DNA from: Desulfonema magnum
Lineage (GTDB): Bacteria > Desulfobacterota > Desulfobacteria > Desulfobacterales > 4be13
Assembly (NCBI RefSeq): GCF_017377395.1
Contig: NZ_CP061800.1
Location: 5,849,633-5,913,632, forward strand
Direction of reading: 5' to 3'
DNA length: 64,000 nt
Part shown: one piece after another, positions 16,576-26,154 of the stretch
Numbering within the stretch: position 1 is the first letter of the stretch
Layout: every line of letters starts with the position of its first letter
Notes under the pieces: model-generated
Told to the model about the DNA's origin: nothing
Database searches by the model: none
What the model saw: the letters and a program-made list of their open reading frames with translations, nothing else
Position numbers and translations under genes: made by a program

Positions 16576-17997
16576 ATGATATCTCAAATAGCGGCGTTCA
16601 CTATTGTCATCAGTTTTGGCGCAGCAATGTTTACAAGCAGCGTGGTGAGCCGGCGTTCCAGAGGACTCGATCTCTTTCTTGTGGCAGACCGTTCCGTGGG
16701 CACATGGGTCGGTGCCATGAGTGTCGCATCCACCTGGATATGGGCACCGGCACTCTTTCTGGCATCTCAAAAAGCTTATCAGCAGGGGCTGCCTGGTCTG
16801 ATGTGGTTTACTGTTCCAAATGTAGGGTGTCTGGTGGTGTTTGCATTTCTCGCCCCCCGTATCCGCGCACACTTTCCCAAAGGATATACCCTTCCCCAGT
16901 GCATTGGGTCACGATTCGACACCAAAACCCACCTCATTTATTTGTTTTGTTTTCTTTCTCTTCAGATATGTTCGCTCGCGGTCCAACTGATTGCCGGGGC
17001 TGCCCTTTTAAATACAATGTGCGGGATATCCTATGCCGTTGGTGCTGTTATGCTGGCGGTGATGTTCACATCTTACTCACTTATTGACGGGTTGCGCTCA
17101 TCAATCCGCACAGATTTGTTTCAGATGGTTATTATCTTTCTCGGCATGGCCGCACTTATTCCGCTGGCAGTGATTAAAGGAGGAGGAACAGCTGCTATCA
17201 CAGCAGGTTTTGACGGTTTTAACGGCAAATATGGCAGTATCTTTGATCCGCATGTGGCATATTCCTTCGGTATTACTGTCACCATCGGTCTGATGAGCGG
17301 TCCTGTCGGAGATCAGCAACACTGGCAGCGGGCATTTGCCTTTCAGCAGGGCAAAGCGTTCAAAGGCTATTTTTTGGGTGCGGCGATATTTGCAATTGTT
17401 CCGCTGGGCATGAGTATTCTGGGATTTATCGGAGCAGGGAATCCTGATGCAGCACCGGCAGTTTACGCGGGCAAAGTCTCCGCACAGCAGATCGGACCCG
17501 AGGTCATCCGCACACTACTGCCATCTTGGGGAATGATTATATTTATGGTCATGATCCTGGGCGGACTTGCCTCGACTGGCGATTCCGCACTCTGTGCGGG
17601 CGGCTCGCTTGTGGCGATTGATATCTATCGCAGGTACATCCGTTCCGATGCCTCGGATGAAAACGTGCTTCGGATTTCCCGCTTTGCGCTTCTTGCTATT
17701 TCACTGCTGGCGCTTGGCATATCGCTCATTCCCGGAATAACGATTCTGAGCTTGTTTTTATTTTACGGAACTCTCAGGTCTTCCACGCTCATGCCCACAA
17801 TCCTCATGCTGTTTCGAAAAAATGTTCCATCATGGGGCATGTTTTGGGGGGTCGCGTCAGCTATTGCATTTGGTCTGCCCGTTTATCTTATTGGTGAACT
17901 GATAGGAAATATTGATCTGAAAGTAGGCGCAAACATAGGGATTGTTTTGATTTCCCTCGCGCTGCCCCTTATCGCTGCTGTAAAAAATGAAACTTGA
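16576..17997 (+). CDS. Sodium:solute symporter family transporter
   Basis: A 473-residue inner-membrane protein of the SSS family with about 13 hydrophobic helices. Typical features are the first helix (AAFTIVISFGAAMFTS), the loop DLFLVADRSVGTWVGAMSVA minus its last residue, the GLMSGPVGDQQHWQRAFA region and LASTGDSALCAGGSLVAIDI near helix 9, where the sodium-site serines lie. The longer open frame is extended upstream, but GGAGG at 16561 fixes the ATG at 16576. The overall look is nearest to the urea/purine-type branch of the family. It lies behind pdxT, so uptake of a vitamin precursor is possible; substrate unknown. Confidence 0.85.
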   Translation: MISQIAAFTIVISFGAAMFTSSVVSRRSRGLDLFLVADRSVGTWVGAMSVASTWIWAPALFLASQKAYQQGLPGLMWFTVPNVGCLVVFAFLAPRIRAHFPKGYTLPQCIGSRFDTKTHLIYLFCFLSLQICSLAVQLIAGAALLNTMCGISYAVGAVMLAVMFTSYSLIDGLRSSIRTDLFQMVIIFLGMAALIPLAVIKGGGTAAITAGFDGFNGKYGSIFDPHVAYSFGITVTIGLMSGPVGDQQHWQRAFAFQQGKAFKGYFLGAAIFAIVPLGMSILGFIGAGNPDAAPAVYAGKVSAQQIGPEVIRTLLPSWGMIIFMVMILGGLASTGDSALCAGGSLVAIDIYRRYIRSDASDENVLRISRFALLAISLLALGISLIPGITILSLFLFYGTLRSSTLMPTILMLFRKNVPSWGMFWGVASAIAFGLPVYLIGELIGNIDLKVGANIGIVLISLALPLIAAVKNET

Positions 17998-18000
17998 AAC

Positions 18001-18110
18001 TTGGAACATCCGGTGGATCAGAAATACCTCCAAAATGTTCCGATACAAAGACACATAGCACCTTCCTGAGACTTCGTGCCTTTGTGCCTTCGTGGTATTT
18101 TAAACAAAGC
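18001..18110. repeat. Short GAAACTT and CTTCGTGCC repeats
   Basis: The symporter stop lies in GAAACTTGAAACTTGGAAC, a short form of the heptamer array at 40859; CTTCGTGCCTTTGTGCCTTC at 18068 belongs to the same family as the block at 1870. Confidence 0.55.
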
Positions 18111-18160
18111 TGATCCTTCAGATTTTAACTTTTAAGTTTCGATTTAGTGAGGAGAAAAAG

Positions 18161-19201
18161 ATGAAGTGTCCCCAATGCAACAGCAACCAAAAATATGCGG
18201 AGGGCATGATCTGTAAGATATGCGGATATCGGTTTGCGCTGAATCCGAAGGAGTCCCCCTATATTACGGACATGGCTTTTAAAAATGCCGTTGACCGGGT
18301 ATCAGGAAACGGTCAATACTACTTCACCTATAACCAGCTTTTTGCCCAGATTTACCGATTATTGAAGAAAAAACAGCGACAGGGAACAACTGGTTGCCTG
18401 ATAGGGTTTTTCATTATTATGACCGCTGTTTTTTTCACGAATGCAGGTTCTTTTTTCGCTAAGGGACTTTTCTTTACGATCTTTATTTTTTTGATTTGGG
18501 GAATCATTTGGTTTCAAACGCGTTCAATTTCCTATTCCAAAGTGGCTGGGATTATTTCCAAGTATCGTAAGGTGCGCTCCATAGACCGTTTGATAGACGG
18601 GAGAAATTTGTTTGAATACAATCTGAACTCCAAAGAACTTGGTGACGAAATACTGCAATACGCTCCGGAGCGGATTCTGATAGTCGAGCGAAATGACATT
18701 GCTAACATGCTGATTCTGAATCGCTTTCACATTGAGCAAAAAACACTGGTGGTCAGCGATCAAAAATATCCCGAACGTGCGTTTACCGCATGTCAGCGTT
18801 TTCTTTTACAGCATTCAGATATTCCGGTAGTCTTAATGCACGACGCTTCCGAAGAGGGACTTCATATGAAGGACAGGCTGCTCACAGACAAGGCATGGAA
18901 TCTTGAGGGAAAGAATATTCAAGATTTGGGATTGTTTCCCAAGGACACAGATCGTCTCAAACATTCTATGTGGCTGCCAACTATGCCGAAACGCGGAAAA
19001 GAAAAAATTCTGAGCAATAAAAAAATGTCTTATAAAAATATTCAGAAAGGGTACAAAATGCCCCTTGATATTGCGCCTCCAAGAACTGTGATGGGTGTCA
19101 CGGGGCTTGCAATGGCGACCGGGCTGGCATTGCTGAGTGATGAGCTTCTTGCGGAACAGCAGAGTCATTCAGGTATCGGAGCAGGCAGAGGTTTTGGCTG
19201 A
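18161..19201 (+). CDS. Zinc-ribbon two-helix membrane protein, unrecognised
   Basis: A 346-residue protein. The N-terminus has a rubredoxin-like zinc ribbon, CPQCNSNQKYAEGMICKICG (C-x2-C...C-x2-C). Residues about 76-118 form two membrane helices (TTGCLIGFFIIMTAVFF and GLFFTIFIFLIWGIIWF). The following domain (about 165-235; ERILIVERNDIANMLILN, LVVSDQKYPERAF, IPVVLMHDASEEGLHMKDR) has alternating strands and helices with acidic strand ends, loosely like a Toprim fold, but this is not certain. The tail ends in GIGAGRGFG. It is 94 bases before the asparagine-synthetase-like gene on the same strand, suggesting joint function. Function unknown. Confidence 0.82.
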   Translation: MKCPQCNSNQKYAEGMICKICGYRFALNPKESPYITDMAFKNAVDRVSGNGQYYFTYNQLFAQIYRLLKKKQRQGTTGCLIGFFIIMTAVFFTNAGSFFAKGLFFTIFIFLIWGIIWFQTRSISYSKVAGIISKYRKVRSIDRLIDGRNLFEYNLNSKELGDEILQYAPERILIVERNDIANMLILNRFHIEQKTLVVSDQKYPERAFTACQRFLLQHSDIPVVLMHDASEEGLHMKDRLLTDKAWNLEGKNIQDLGLFPKDTDRLKHSMWLPTMPKRGKEKILSNKKMSYKNIQKGYKMPLDIAPPRTVMGVTGLAMATGLALLSDELLAEQQSHSGIGAGRGFG

Positions 19202-19295
19202 TACCGGATAAATCAGGAAGTGGTTTTGAGTCCCGGAGGGATGGCTGAAAACAGCCCTGCAATTCATTGCCGGGCTTAATCACAGGAGATAAAAA

Positions 19296-21095
19296 ATGGG
19301 TTGTTTGTTCGGATATTGCGGTCGCCCGTCAAAAGGGCTTTTGAACCGAATGGCGAAAATTCTGAAGCACAGATGTAAACAAGGATGGGAACAGGAACGC
19401 CTGACGCAATCGAATGACCATGTTTTTGAAATCGGGCATGGCATACCCATGTGGTCTTCTGATTCGCAGGTTGGAAAAATTTCTGAGCGGAACACGGCGT
19501 TTGGTTATTCCGGTGTATTTTTCAATGCAAAACAAGTCGTTCACTCGGAAACAAAATCCGCTTCTGAAATTCTTGACGCGATGAAAAATGAACCGGAAAA
19601 TCAGCTTCAATCTCTTGAAGGTGTCTTTACGGCCGCATTTGCCTGCGAAGACAAATCCTTTCTTATTCGGGACCCGGCAGGCGTAAAAGTTTTGTACTGG
19701 ACATTGAATCGGGAACGGCTGGTATTTGCAAGCGAAATCAAAGCCCTTTTCGCGGATACTTCCGTGCCTCGGAAAATGCGTATGGCCGCGTTACCCGAAT
19801 ATCTGACATTCAGTTTCATACCTGGTGAGCGCACCATGTTTGAAGACATTTATGAACTGCAGCCGGGAACGACTTTGAAATACCAGCAGGGAAAAGTCTC
19901 CCTGCAAAGGCATTTTGTCTTTGAAAACGCGGAATGGGATGGAAAACATCCCCGCGCCGAACACGACTATGCCGAACAGGTCAGATCCGACTTGGAGATA
20001 TCTGTACGCGAATGCTGTGCTGTCAATAACAATGGCATGCCGCCATCTGTGTTTTTATCCGGGGGCATTGATTCCAGTGCGGTGCTTGCTGTTGCGGCAA
20101 ACCAGTTTCCCGGAGTTCCCATAAAAACCTTCTCGGTTCATTTCGGTCCGAGATATGCCAATGAAAACGAATATGTGTCAATGATGGCGGAGCGATATCA
20201 TACAGACCATACTTGGATTGAAATCCGCCCCTCAAATTTCATAAAGCGAATGCGCCAGATTATCTGGAAGCTTGACGATCCCATTGGTGATCCCATTACC
20301 GTTCCCAATTTTCTGCTTTCCGAAGCTGCGTCCCGTGTGTCCCCGCTGGTGCTGAACGGGGAAGGCGGCGATCCCTGCTTCGGAGGGCCGAAAAACATCC
20401 CTATGATTTTATCCAATATCTACGGACAGTTGCCAGGTGAATCCGCAGATTCATGGCTGGAACAAGATTATCTTTTTTCATACAGAAAATGTTTTGACGA
20501 TCTGGAGAATATGCTGAATCCCGATGTGCTCAAAGCATCCGGCGGCAGAGAAGCACTGGCGGCGATCATCACACCGTTTCTGAAATCCGCCGTTCCCAGA
20601 CAATTTCTGAACAAGCTGATGACCATCAATATCCGTCTCAAGGGGGCAAATCTCATACTCGTGAAAGTGGATAAGATGTCCTCGGCAAACGGACTGCTCG
20701 CCCTGCCTCCGCTTTTTTCAAAGCGAATCATCGAGACCAGCATGGCCTGTCCCCCAAATTTGAAACTGGTTGGAAATGTGGAAAAAGGCATTCTCAAAAA
20801 CGCTGTTGAAGATATTGTTCCGTATCCTATTATTCAGCGTCCCAAATCAGGCATGATGGTTCCTGTGCGATTCTGGTTCAGAGGAGAGATGCGGCGTTAT
20901 GCTAAAAAAGTTCTGTCCAAGAAAAATCTCAGTCGGGCAGGGTTCTTTAACATTCCTTACGTGCGTAGCCTGCTCAACTATGACAAAAGCGAAATTCAGA
21001 GTTATCGCTGCGGCCTGAAACTCTGGATGCTGATAACATTTATGTTCTGGTATGAACAGATGGCTGAGAGGCGCAGTTTGTATATGTCAGATTAA
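19296..21095 (+). CDS. Asparagine synthetase-like protein with degenerate glutaminase domain
   Basis: A 599-residue protein with an N-terminal Ntn-glutaminase-like domain (1-200) and a C-terminal AsnB synthetase domain. The ATP-pyrophosphatase loop SVFLSGGIDSSAVLAVA is at about 251-267 and the segment GEGGDPCFGG near 355 fits the acceptor site. In true glutaminases Cys is residue 2 (MCGI); here the start is MGCLFG, so the first Cys is at 3, and the RGPD and NGEIYN substrate motifs are absent. It is therefore likely to use ammonia, or to adenylate a carboxylate for another amide or ring closure, as in beta-lactam or lasso-peptide enzymes. CAGGAGAT precedes the start. Substrate unknown. Confidence 0.87.
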   Translation: MGCLFGYCGRPSKGLLNRMAKILKHRCKQGWEQERLTQSNDHVFEIGHGIPMWSSDSQVGKISERNTAFGYSGVFFNAKQVVHSETKSASEILDAMKNEPENQLQSLEGVFTAAFACEDKSFLIRDPAGVKVLYWTLNRERLVFASEIKALFADTSVPRKMRMAALPEYLTFSFIPGERTMFEDIYELQPGTTLKYQQGKVSLQRHFVFENAEWDGKHPRAEHDYAEQVRSDLEISVRECCAVNNNGMPPSVFLSGGIDSSAVLAVAANQFPGVPIKTFSVHFGPRYANENEYVSMMAERYHTDHTWIEIRPSNFIKRMRQIIWKLDDPIGDPITVPNFLLSEAASRVSPLVLNGEGGDPCFGGPKNIPMILSNIYGQLPGESADSWLEQDYLFSYRKCFDDLENMLNPDVLKASGGREALAAIITPFLKSAVPRQFLNKLMTINIRLKGANLILVKVDKMSSANGLLALPPLFSKRIIETSMACPPNLKLVGNVEKGILKNAVEDIVPYPIIQRPKSGMMVPVRFWFRGEMRRYAKKVLSKKNLSRAGFFNIPYVRSLLNYDKSEIQSYRCGLKLWMLITFMFWYEQMAERRSLYMSD

Positions 21096-21152
21096 CAGAG
21101 TCCAGTTGTTTTCATATCTCTGCTCGTCCTCCTTAATTCTGTTAAAAAATAA

Positions 21153-23114
21153 TTAGAAACTGAACCCCACCATTGTCACATCATCCTGTCTTTCCGTTCC
21201 GCGTCTATGCATCTCGAAACTTTCAAGAAGCTTCACTCTCTGCTTTTCAAGAGGAAGCGCGTTGTTTTCTCTGAGAAGATTTTTGAGGCGTTTGCTTCCA
21301 AAACGTCTGAGTCTGGAACCGTTATGGCTGTCTTTTCCCAACTGATCCTCAAACCCGTCAGTTCTCAGATAAAAACGCATTCCTTTTTTAATTCTGACTG
21401 TGTGATTGGTGAAGCTGAAGTTAATATCCGACTTTCTGGATTGCTTATATCCGATGCTTTGTCTGTCACCTTTGATAACTGTAATCTTATCATGACAAAT
21501 ATAAGTGAGGGGCAGCTTTGCTCCGGCAAACGTCAGTGAACATCTGCCAGTTGTCAGTTTTTCTTTTGCTGTCAGGTGTTCAGTATTCACAGCCAACTGA
21601 ACAAAGCAAATCGCCACATCCATGCCGTCATCGGAAGCGGCATTTTCAGTGTCCTGCTGAAGCGTTGTTTTGACGATGAAGTTCAGGCGTTTCAAAATTC
21701 GGGCAGGATCCCGGCATCCTTCATCTTTTATAATTCTTCTCAGACCTGAAGAAGCAAGCATGGTCATAAACGCGCCGGGAACACCGTGTCCGGTACAGTC
21801 AATCACCGCTATGATAAAACCGTCTTCAAAGCAATCTGTAAAGAAAATATCACCGCCTACGATATCTTTGGGCATCCAGACAAAAAAACTGTCAGAAAGA
21901 AACGTTTTAATATTTTCGGGGTTTGGCAGCAGAGATCGCTGTATTATCTGAGCATATTGGATGCTGGCCATAATTTTCTCATTGGCTTTTTCAACTTGTT
22001 TCAGACTTTCATTCAGTTGTGTATTCTTCTCTTTAAGTTCCTCAGTCCGTTTTTCTACCAGTTCTTCAAGATGGTAATGATGCTCCTTTATTGTATCGAG
22101 CATCTCATTCATGGCAAATCCCAGTTCAGCGATTTCGTCTTCGGATTTGGCGAAAAAGCGTGCCTGGTCATTACCGGATTTAATCTGTGTCACGACTTCC
22201 GAGAGCTGTCTGATGGGATTGACAATTTTTTGGGCGATAATATTGAGAATGAACACAAGTAAAATAAAAGCGGTCCCCGCGGAAATTAAAAACCATTGTT
22301 GTAAGGTATTTCGTAAGCGTTCGCCTGTCAGGATTGCTTCTGTGGAGAGTTTTTCCGAGGTCTGAGATATGTCTGAAAGCAGATTTGTCAGTTCAATGCT
22401 GATTTGATCAAAATGTTTATTAATCTTTCTGATCTCTTTTTCCAATTCAAAATCACGGCTAATGAAACCGTCCAGCTTTGTGACATAAGACTGCATACGG
22501 CTGTCATCTGCGAGCTGAGATTTGGAAAGCTTTCCTTTGAATAATTTAAAAACAATCCTGAATGCCTGATATTGCGAATCTCTCCGACTTTTCAGATACG
22601 CGTACAAAAAGCGATCCAGGTTGCGAACGGTTCTGAGCAACGCTGTATCACCCTTCAGCAGTATGGTAGAAGCCAGTACCTGATAATTCGAATGGATCTG
22701 AGTCTGATTTAATTTCCGGTCCGTTTCAAACTGTCTGAGACGATTGAATGCCTCTCTGTAACTAATCATTAAATGGAATATTTTAAGCGTTTTGTCTGAT
22801 AACTGATCTGTAAAAAGTTTCGGGTCAAGGTCTGACAAGCTTTTTTTGATGTTTTCAAGGGTAATTCCGAACTGTTTTTCCGCGTCCGGATGGCTTTGTG
22901 TGTGAACAACTTTTTCCCAAAACCTGAGCTTCCAGAATTGCTTTTCCAACTCTTTTATTTCATTATTTATTGTTACTGATATCTGCCCAGTTTCCGAACT
23001 TGTTTTCAACTGACTCAGAAACACCGCAAGTTCGGCATATACAATGCAAAACAGCAGAATCAGAAATCCTACGATAATATAAAATTTTTGTCTTGTACTC
23101 TTAAAGACGAACAT
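21153..23114 (-). CDS. HAMP-SpoIIE phosphatase, RsbU-like membrane regulator
   Basis: A 653-residue inner-membrane protein: helix 1 at about 12-33 (IIVGFLILLFCIVYAELAVF), an extracytoplasmic helical domain to about 270, helix 2 (ISAGTAFILLVFILNIIA), a HAMP domain, a coiled coil (HHYHLEELVEKRTEELKEKN), then a PP2C-type SpoIIE domain from about 395. The metal-binding motifs DIVGGDIFF, AVIDCTGHGVPGAFMTML and, at the end, RQDDVTMVGF are intact, so it should dephosphorylate an anti-sigma-antagonist-type protein in response to an outside signal. It lies on the same strand downstream of a double periplasmic binding protein, a plausible sensor partner. Confidence 0.92.
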   Translation of the reverse strand: MFVFKSTRQKFYIIVGFLILLFCIVYAELAVFLSQLKTSSETGQISVTINNEIKELEKQFWKLRFWEKVVHTQSHPDAEKQFGITLENIKKSLSDLDPKLFTDQLSDKTLKIFHLMISYREAFNRLRQFETDRKLNQTQIHSNYQVLASTILLKGDTALLRTVRNLDRFLYAYLKSRRDSQYQAFRIVFKLFKGKLSKSQLADDSRMQSYVTKLDGFISRDFELEKEIRKINKHFDQISIELTNLLSDISQTSEKLSTEAILTGERLRNTLQQWFLISAGTAFILLVFILNIIAQKIVNPIRQLSEVVTQIKSGNDQARFFAKSEDEIAELGFAMNEMLDTIKEHHYHLEELVEKRTEELKEKNTQLNESLKQVEKANEKIMASIQYAQIIQRSLLPNPENIKTFLSDSFFVWMPKDIVGGDIFFTDCFEDGFIIAVIDCTGHGVPGAFMTMLASSGLRRIIKDEGCRDPARILKRLNFIVKTTLQQDTENAASDDGMDVAICFVQLAVNTEHLTAKEKLTTGRCSLTFAGAKLPLTYICHDKITVIKGDRQSIGYKQSRKSDINFSFTNHTVRIKKGMRFYLRTDGFEDQLGKDSHNGSRLRRFGSKRLKNLLRENNALPLEKQRVKLLESFEMHRRGTERQDDVTMVGFSF

Positions 23115-23140
23115 ATTTTATATCCTCTTTGAATTTATCT

Positions 23141-23237
23141 GGTAAGTACCCGGGCAAAAGTTTTTCGGTATGTTATCGGCGCTGTCCCCTGATAATTCCG
23201 AATATGATTTAGAGAAACATATGGCCAGGTACTTACA
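23141..23237. repeat. GTAAGTACC palindromic element, degraded copy
   Basis: GGTAAGTACCCGGGCAAAAG at 23141 and the inverse end CCAGGTACTTAC near 23224-23236 mark a shortened member of the family at 26006-26154 and 51982-52133. The rest of the 23115-23486 gap has a CCGGACG hairpin at 23428-23460. Confidence 0.5.
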
Positions 23238-23486
23238 ATGACTGGTAAATTTGTCTTTGCTATGGCGTTTGATAATTTATTAAAGTCAGCAAATGAAAAA
23301 TCCGCGCCAAAATCCATCCTCATGGGGGAATTCCCATCTGCTGAAAGTGATTAATCCGAAAACAGGGGGGACCTACGAGTTGCGGTAATGCTTTGTTAAT
23401 TTTGTTTTCTTTTGCCGGACGGGATTTTTGCCGGACGGTGTTTCAAACTTCGTCCGGCAATGTTCTGCGTGGGAACGGAATTCTGT

Positions 23487-25235
23487 TTATCTTTGCCTGA
23501 CCAGCTCCAAATCTACAAGTGTGACCTTAGGCAAATCTTCACCTCTGAATATCCGGGCAGCATTTTGAACTGCCAGTTCTCCCATTTTTTCCGGCTTCTG
23601 AGCAACAGTGGCGGTAAGTCTTTTTTGCTTTACAGCTTCCAATGCCGGCGGTATGGCATCAAAACCGACGGTTACAGGAGGAAGCGGGACAGCCGATGAT
23701 TCAAAGGCTTCTATGGCACCTAAAATCATTTCGTCATTATGTGCAAATATCGCATCAAAAGAATCTCCTTTTTTCAAAAGCCGTGTGACAGCTTCCCTGG
23801 CTTTCTCCCGGTCAAAATAGGCAATTTCCCTCGCAGCAATTTTTATACCGGGAGATTTGGCGATGGTTTCGTTAAATCCCATCCCCCGCTCATGGGCCGC
23901 GGATGTTCCGGGGATCCCCTCAAGTTCCAAGATGTTACCTTTGCCGTTCAGCTGGTTTGCAATAAATTCTCCGGCCATCCGTCCTCCGGCAACATTATCC
24001 GAGGCAATATGAGAGATAACAAGGTCTTCTCTTAAAGATTTCCGATCTACGGTAATAACCTTTATTCCCGCTGCCTCTGCGATTTCTATTGCCGGTGAAA
24101 CAGCTTCAACATTGGTGGGGTTGATGATAATGATATCAGCTTTTTTCTCTATAAATTTCTGTATGTCAATCAGTTGTTTGGCATCATCATTACCCGCGTC
24201 AGCAAGTAAAAGCCGGACACCGAAAAGGTCCGCAGCTTTCTGAACACCTTGCTCTAAAGAAGCAAAAAAAGGATTTTTGTGATGAGATATGGAAAGCGCA
24301 ACTTTTTTATCAAAACTCTCAAAGGTGATCAGGTCCAGGGGAGTGGGCGTGTAATCCGGAAGTTTTTCTCCGGCCAGCGCACGCACCGCAAGTTCTACTC
24401 CGAATTGTCCCATGAGTTCAGGATGCTGTTCTATGGTGGCATGCATACGGCTGTTCCGCATTCCATGGCGTGCCTCTTCGATGTTATCATAAGCGCCGAC
24501 CCAGACCGAACCTGTCAGACCAAACATATCCAGAGACTGAATCACCCCCAGGGCCATATTATCATTTGCACAACATACGGCATCCACTTTTGGGTATTTT
24601 TGCAACAGGTTCGTCATAAGCGAAAATGCCTCATCCTTATGCCAGTTCGCAGTCTCACTGGCCAGAATCTCTATCTGACTGCCGGATGTTAATGTTTCTG
24701 TAAAGCCTTTTTTTCTCAGTTCGGCATTTTCAACTCCCCGTATCCCTTCAATGACAATGACGCGGCCCTTATTGCCTAATTTCTGCCTGATATAATTTCC
24801 GACCATGGAAGCGCCTGCCCGATTATCCGACCCGACAAAAGGAATGGTTATTTTATGAGCCTTCAGGGTTTCCTTATGAAACGGGTTATCAATGTTGACA
24901 AGCACAATCCCTTTATCCATGGCTTTTTTGCATACAGGAACCAACTTTTTTGAATCTGCCGGAGCAATGACGATGGCACCGTATCCCGATGAAATCAGGT
25001 TGTCAACGATACTGATCTGCCGCTCAACTTCAGTTTCCCGTTCCACGCCGAAAACCTGAAAGGGAATATTATTTTTTTCAGCATATGCCTTGCCGCCTGC
25101 TTCCATTTTCAAAAAAAAAGGATTGGAAAGAGATTTCATCACCAGCGCCACCTTTCCTTTATTTCCACCCAGCACGACATTTGTTTGCATAAACAGCATA
25201 AAACAAACAGAAATACAGATCATTCTGACAAACAT
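23487..25235 (-). CDS. Tandem double periplasmic sugar-type binding protein
   Basis: A 582-residue exported protein with a signal peptide (ICISVCFMLFMQTNVVLGG) and two complete periplasmic-binding domains of the ribose/LacI type in one chain. Domain 1 spans about 28-300 (KVALVMKSLSNPFFLKMEAG through SVWVGAYDNIEEARHG), domain 2 about 308-578 (KVALSISHHKNPFFASLEQG through VTVGFDAIPPALEAVKQ). Ligand-contact motifs recur in both: NPFF at the start, VGSDN/IASDNVAGG, and AxxNDxM. Ordinary members have one domain (about 300 residues). No permease or ATPase gene follows; instead a HAMP-SpoIIE phosphatase does, so it is more likely a sensor input than a transport component. Confidence 0.9.
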   Translation of the reverse strand: MFVRMICISVCFMLFMQTNVVLGGNKGKVALVMKSLSNPFFLKMEAGGKAYAEKNNIPFQVFGVERETEVERQISIVDNLISSGYGAIVIAPADSKKLVPVCKKAMDKGIVLVNIDNPFHKETLKAHKITIPFVGSDNRAGASMVGNYIRQKLGNKGRVIVIEGIRGVENAELRKKGFTETLTSGSQIEILASETANWHKDEAFSLMTNLLQKYPKVDAVCCANDNMALGVIQSLDMFGLTGSVWVGAYDNIEEARHGMRNSRMHATIEQHPELMGQFGVELAVRALAGEKLPDYTPTPLDLITFESFDKKVALSISHHKNPFFASLEQGVQKAADLFGVRLLLADAGNDDAKQLIDIQKFIEKKADIIIINPTNVEAVSPAIEIAEAAGIKVITVDRKSLREDLVISHIASDNVAGGRMAGEFIANQLNGKGNILELEGIPGTSAAHERGMGFNETIAKSPGIKIAAREIAYFDREKAREAVTRLLKKGDSFDAIFAHNDEMILGAIEAFESSAVPLPPVTVGFDAIPPALEAVKQKRLTATVAQKPEKMGELAVQNAARIFRGEDLPKVTLVDLELVRQR

Positions 25236-25270
25236 GGTTAGCCTCCGTTACTTGTTGTTTTTATATTAAA

Positions 25271-25370
25271 AATAAACGCTTATGAAAAGGCCGGGTTTTT
25301 CGCCCCCAGTCATAACAATATTTTCAGATAAAAAACCCGGGTTTTCAAAATGTATTTCCACGGTAAAAAA
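25271..25370 (+). repeat. 100-bp dispersed repeat, copy 1
   Basis: The block beginning AATAAACGCTTATGAAAAGG and ending near CACGGTAAAAAA is repeated in reverse orientation at 34732-34830 with only a few differences. It contains an inverted repeat (CCGGGTTTTTCG with AAAAAACCCGG). Confidence 0.8.
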
Positions 25371-25456
25371 ATATCGCATTTGAGACATGTTAATTGAAAT
25401 CTGACGGATGATCATCTGATTTAAGTTTCAGAAATTTCGGGAAATCTTTAAACAGC

Positions 25457-25798
25457 TTAACATGTCAGATGAAAACACGCGCCGACGCGCTTTGCGGATA
25501 TCAGTTTGTTATAGCTTTTCATTGCGTTCTGATTTGGTTCCGCAATCAGGGTTATGCCTTTTTGAGCAAGCAGTTTTCTGAGTTCACGGTCTGGTTTCAT
25601 TCGTCCGTTCACACCTGTTCCCGCGATAATGACTTCCGGTTCGGATTTTATGAGATCGCCAATATCATCACCTGAAAGTCTGTGTCCGCTTTTGCGCCGC
25701 CAGCCATCCTCTGTATGCCTGTCAGGATAGATAATCAGGTCCGATGTATGTTTCTTTCCGTCAATAACAATGCTTCCAAATTCACAGGTTTCAATCAT
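25457..25798 (-). CDS. Mth938-like (DUF498) domain protein
   Basis: A 113-residue protein of the Mth938/NDUFAF3-like fold. Typical segments: FGSIVIDGKKHTSDLIIYPD, the WRRKSGHRLSGDDI basic loop and PEVIIAGTGVNGRMKPD with the conserved GTG, ending in a helix with GITLIAEPNQNAMKSYN. These small proteins have no settled reaction. An in-frame ATG at 25828 exists, but AAAGGAG seven bases before 25798 gives the better start. No operon partner; the flanks are filled with repeats. Confidence 0.88.
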   Translation of the reverse strand: MIETCEFGSIVIDGKKHTSDLIIYPDRHTEDGWRRKSGHRLSGDDIGDLIKSEPEVIIAGTGVNGRMKPDRELRKLLAQKGITLIAEPNQNAMKSYNKLISAKRVGACFHLTC

Positions 25799-26005
25799 TT
25801 CAGCACTCCTTTCACAAGTTATGATCACACCTTTTTATAACTTTTGAAATATATTGAAAAGTAGCTAAATTCTACCTCAGAATACTTTTTTTGCCCCATT
25901 GATTTATGAAGGTGTCAGGTGTTAAGTGTTAAGTGTTAGGAAAAACTGCTAAACTTTCATTTTCCATTGCCACGGCCGAGTCAGGCTTGTTTTGTGAAAT
26001 GAACA

Positions 26006-26154
26006 GGTAAGTACACCATAAGTTTTCAATATTTGCCAGGGAAAGAAACCCGGGGTTTTCCCGGAATGATCCGCCTCCGGTGAAGGAAAAACCCGGGTTT
26101 CTCCGCTGTTCACGGAAAAAAGATGTATAAAAAACTTTTGATCGGGTACTTATC
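26006..26154. mobile_element. GTAAGTACC palindromic MITE-like element
   Basis: About 149 bases with inverted ends: GGTAAGTACACCATAAGTTT at the left and AAAAACTTTTGATCGGGTAC then TTATC at the right. The centre is an inner palindrome, GAAACCCGGGG with CCCGGGTTTC. A sister copy is at 51982-52133. The larger gap 25829-26551 also holds a GTGTTAAGTGTTAAGTGTTA block at 25918, a promoter and a CTCGATG repeat. Confidence 0.65.

Noticed and set aside
19241..19279. 13-codon frame between the zinc-ribbon and AsnB-like genes, as possible precursor peptide
   Set aside because: The purine-rich stretch touches the ATG directly, which is too close for a ribosome site, and the peptide has no recognisable core or leader.
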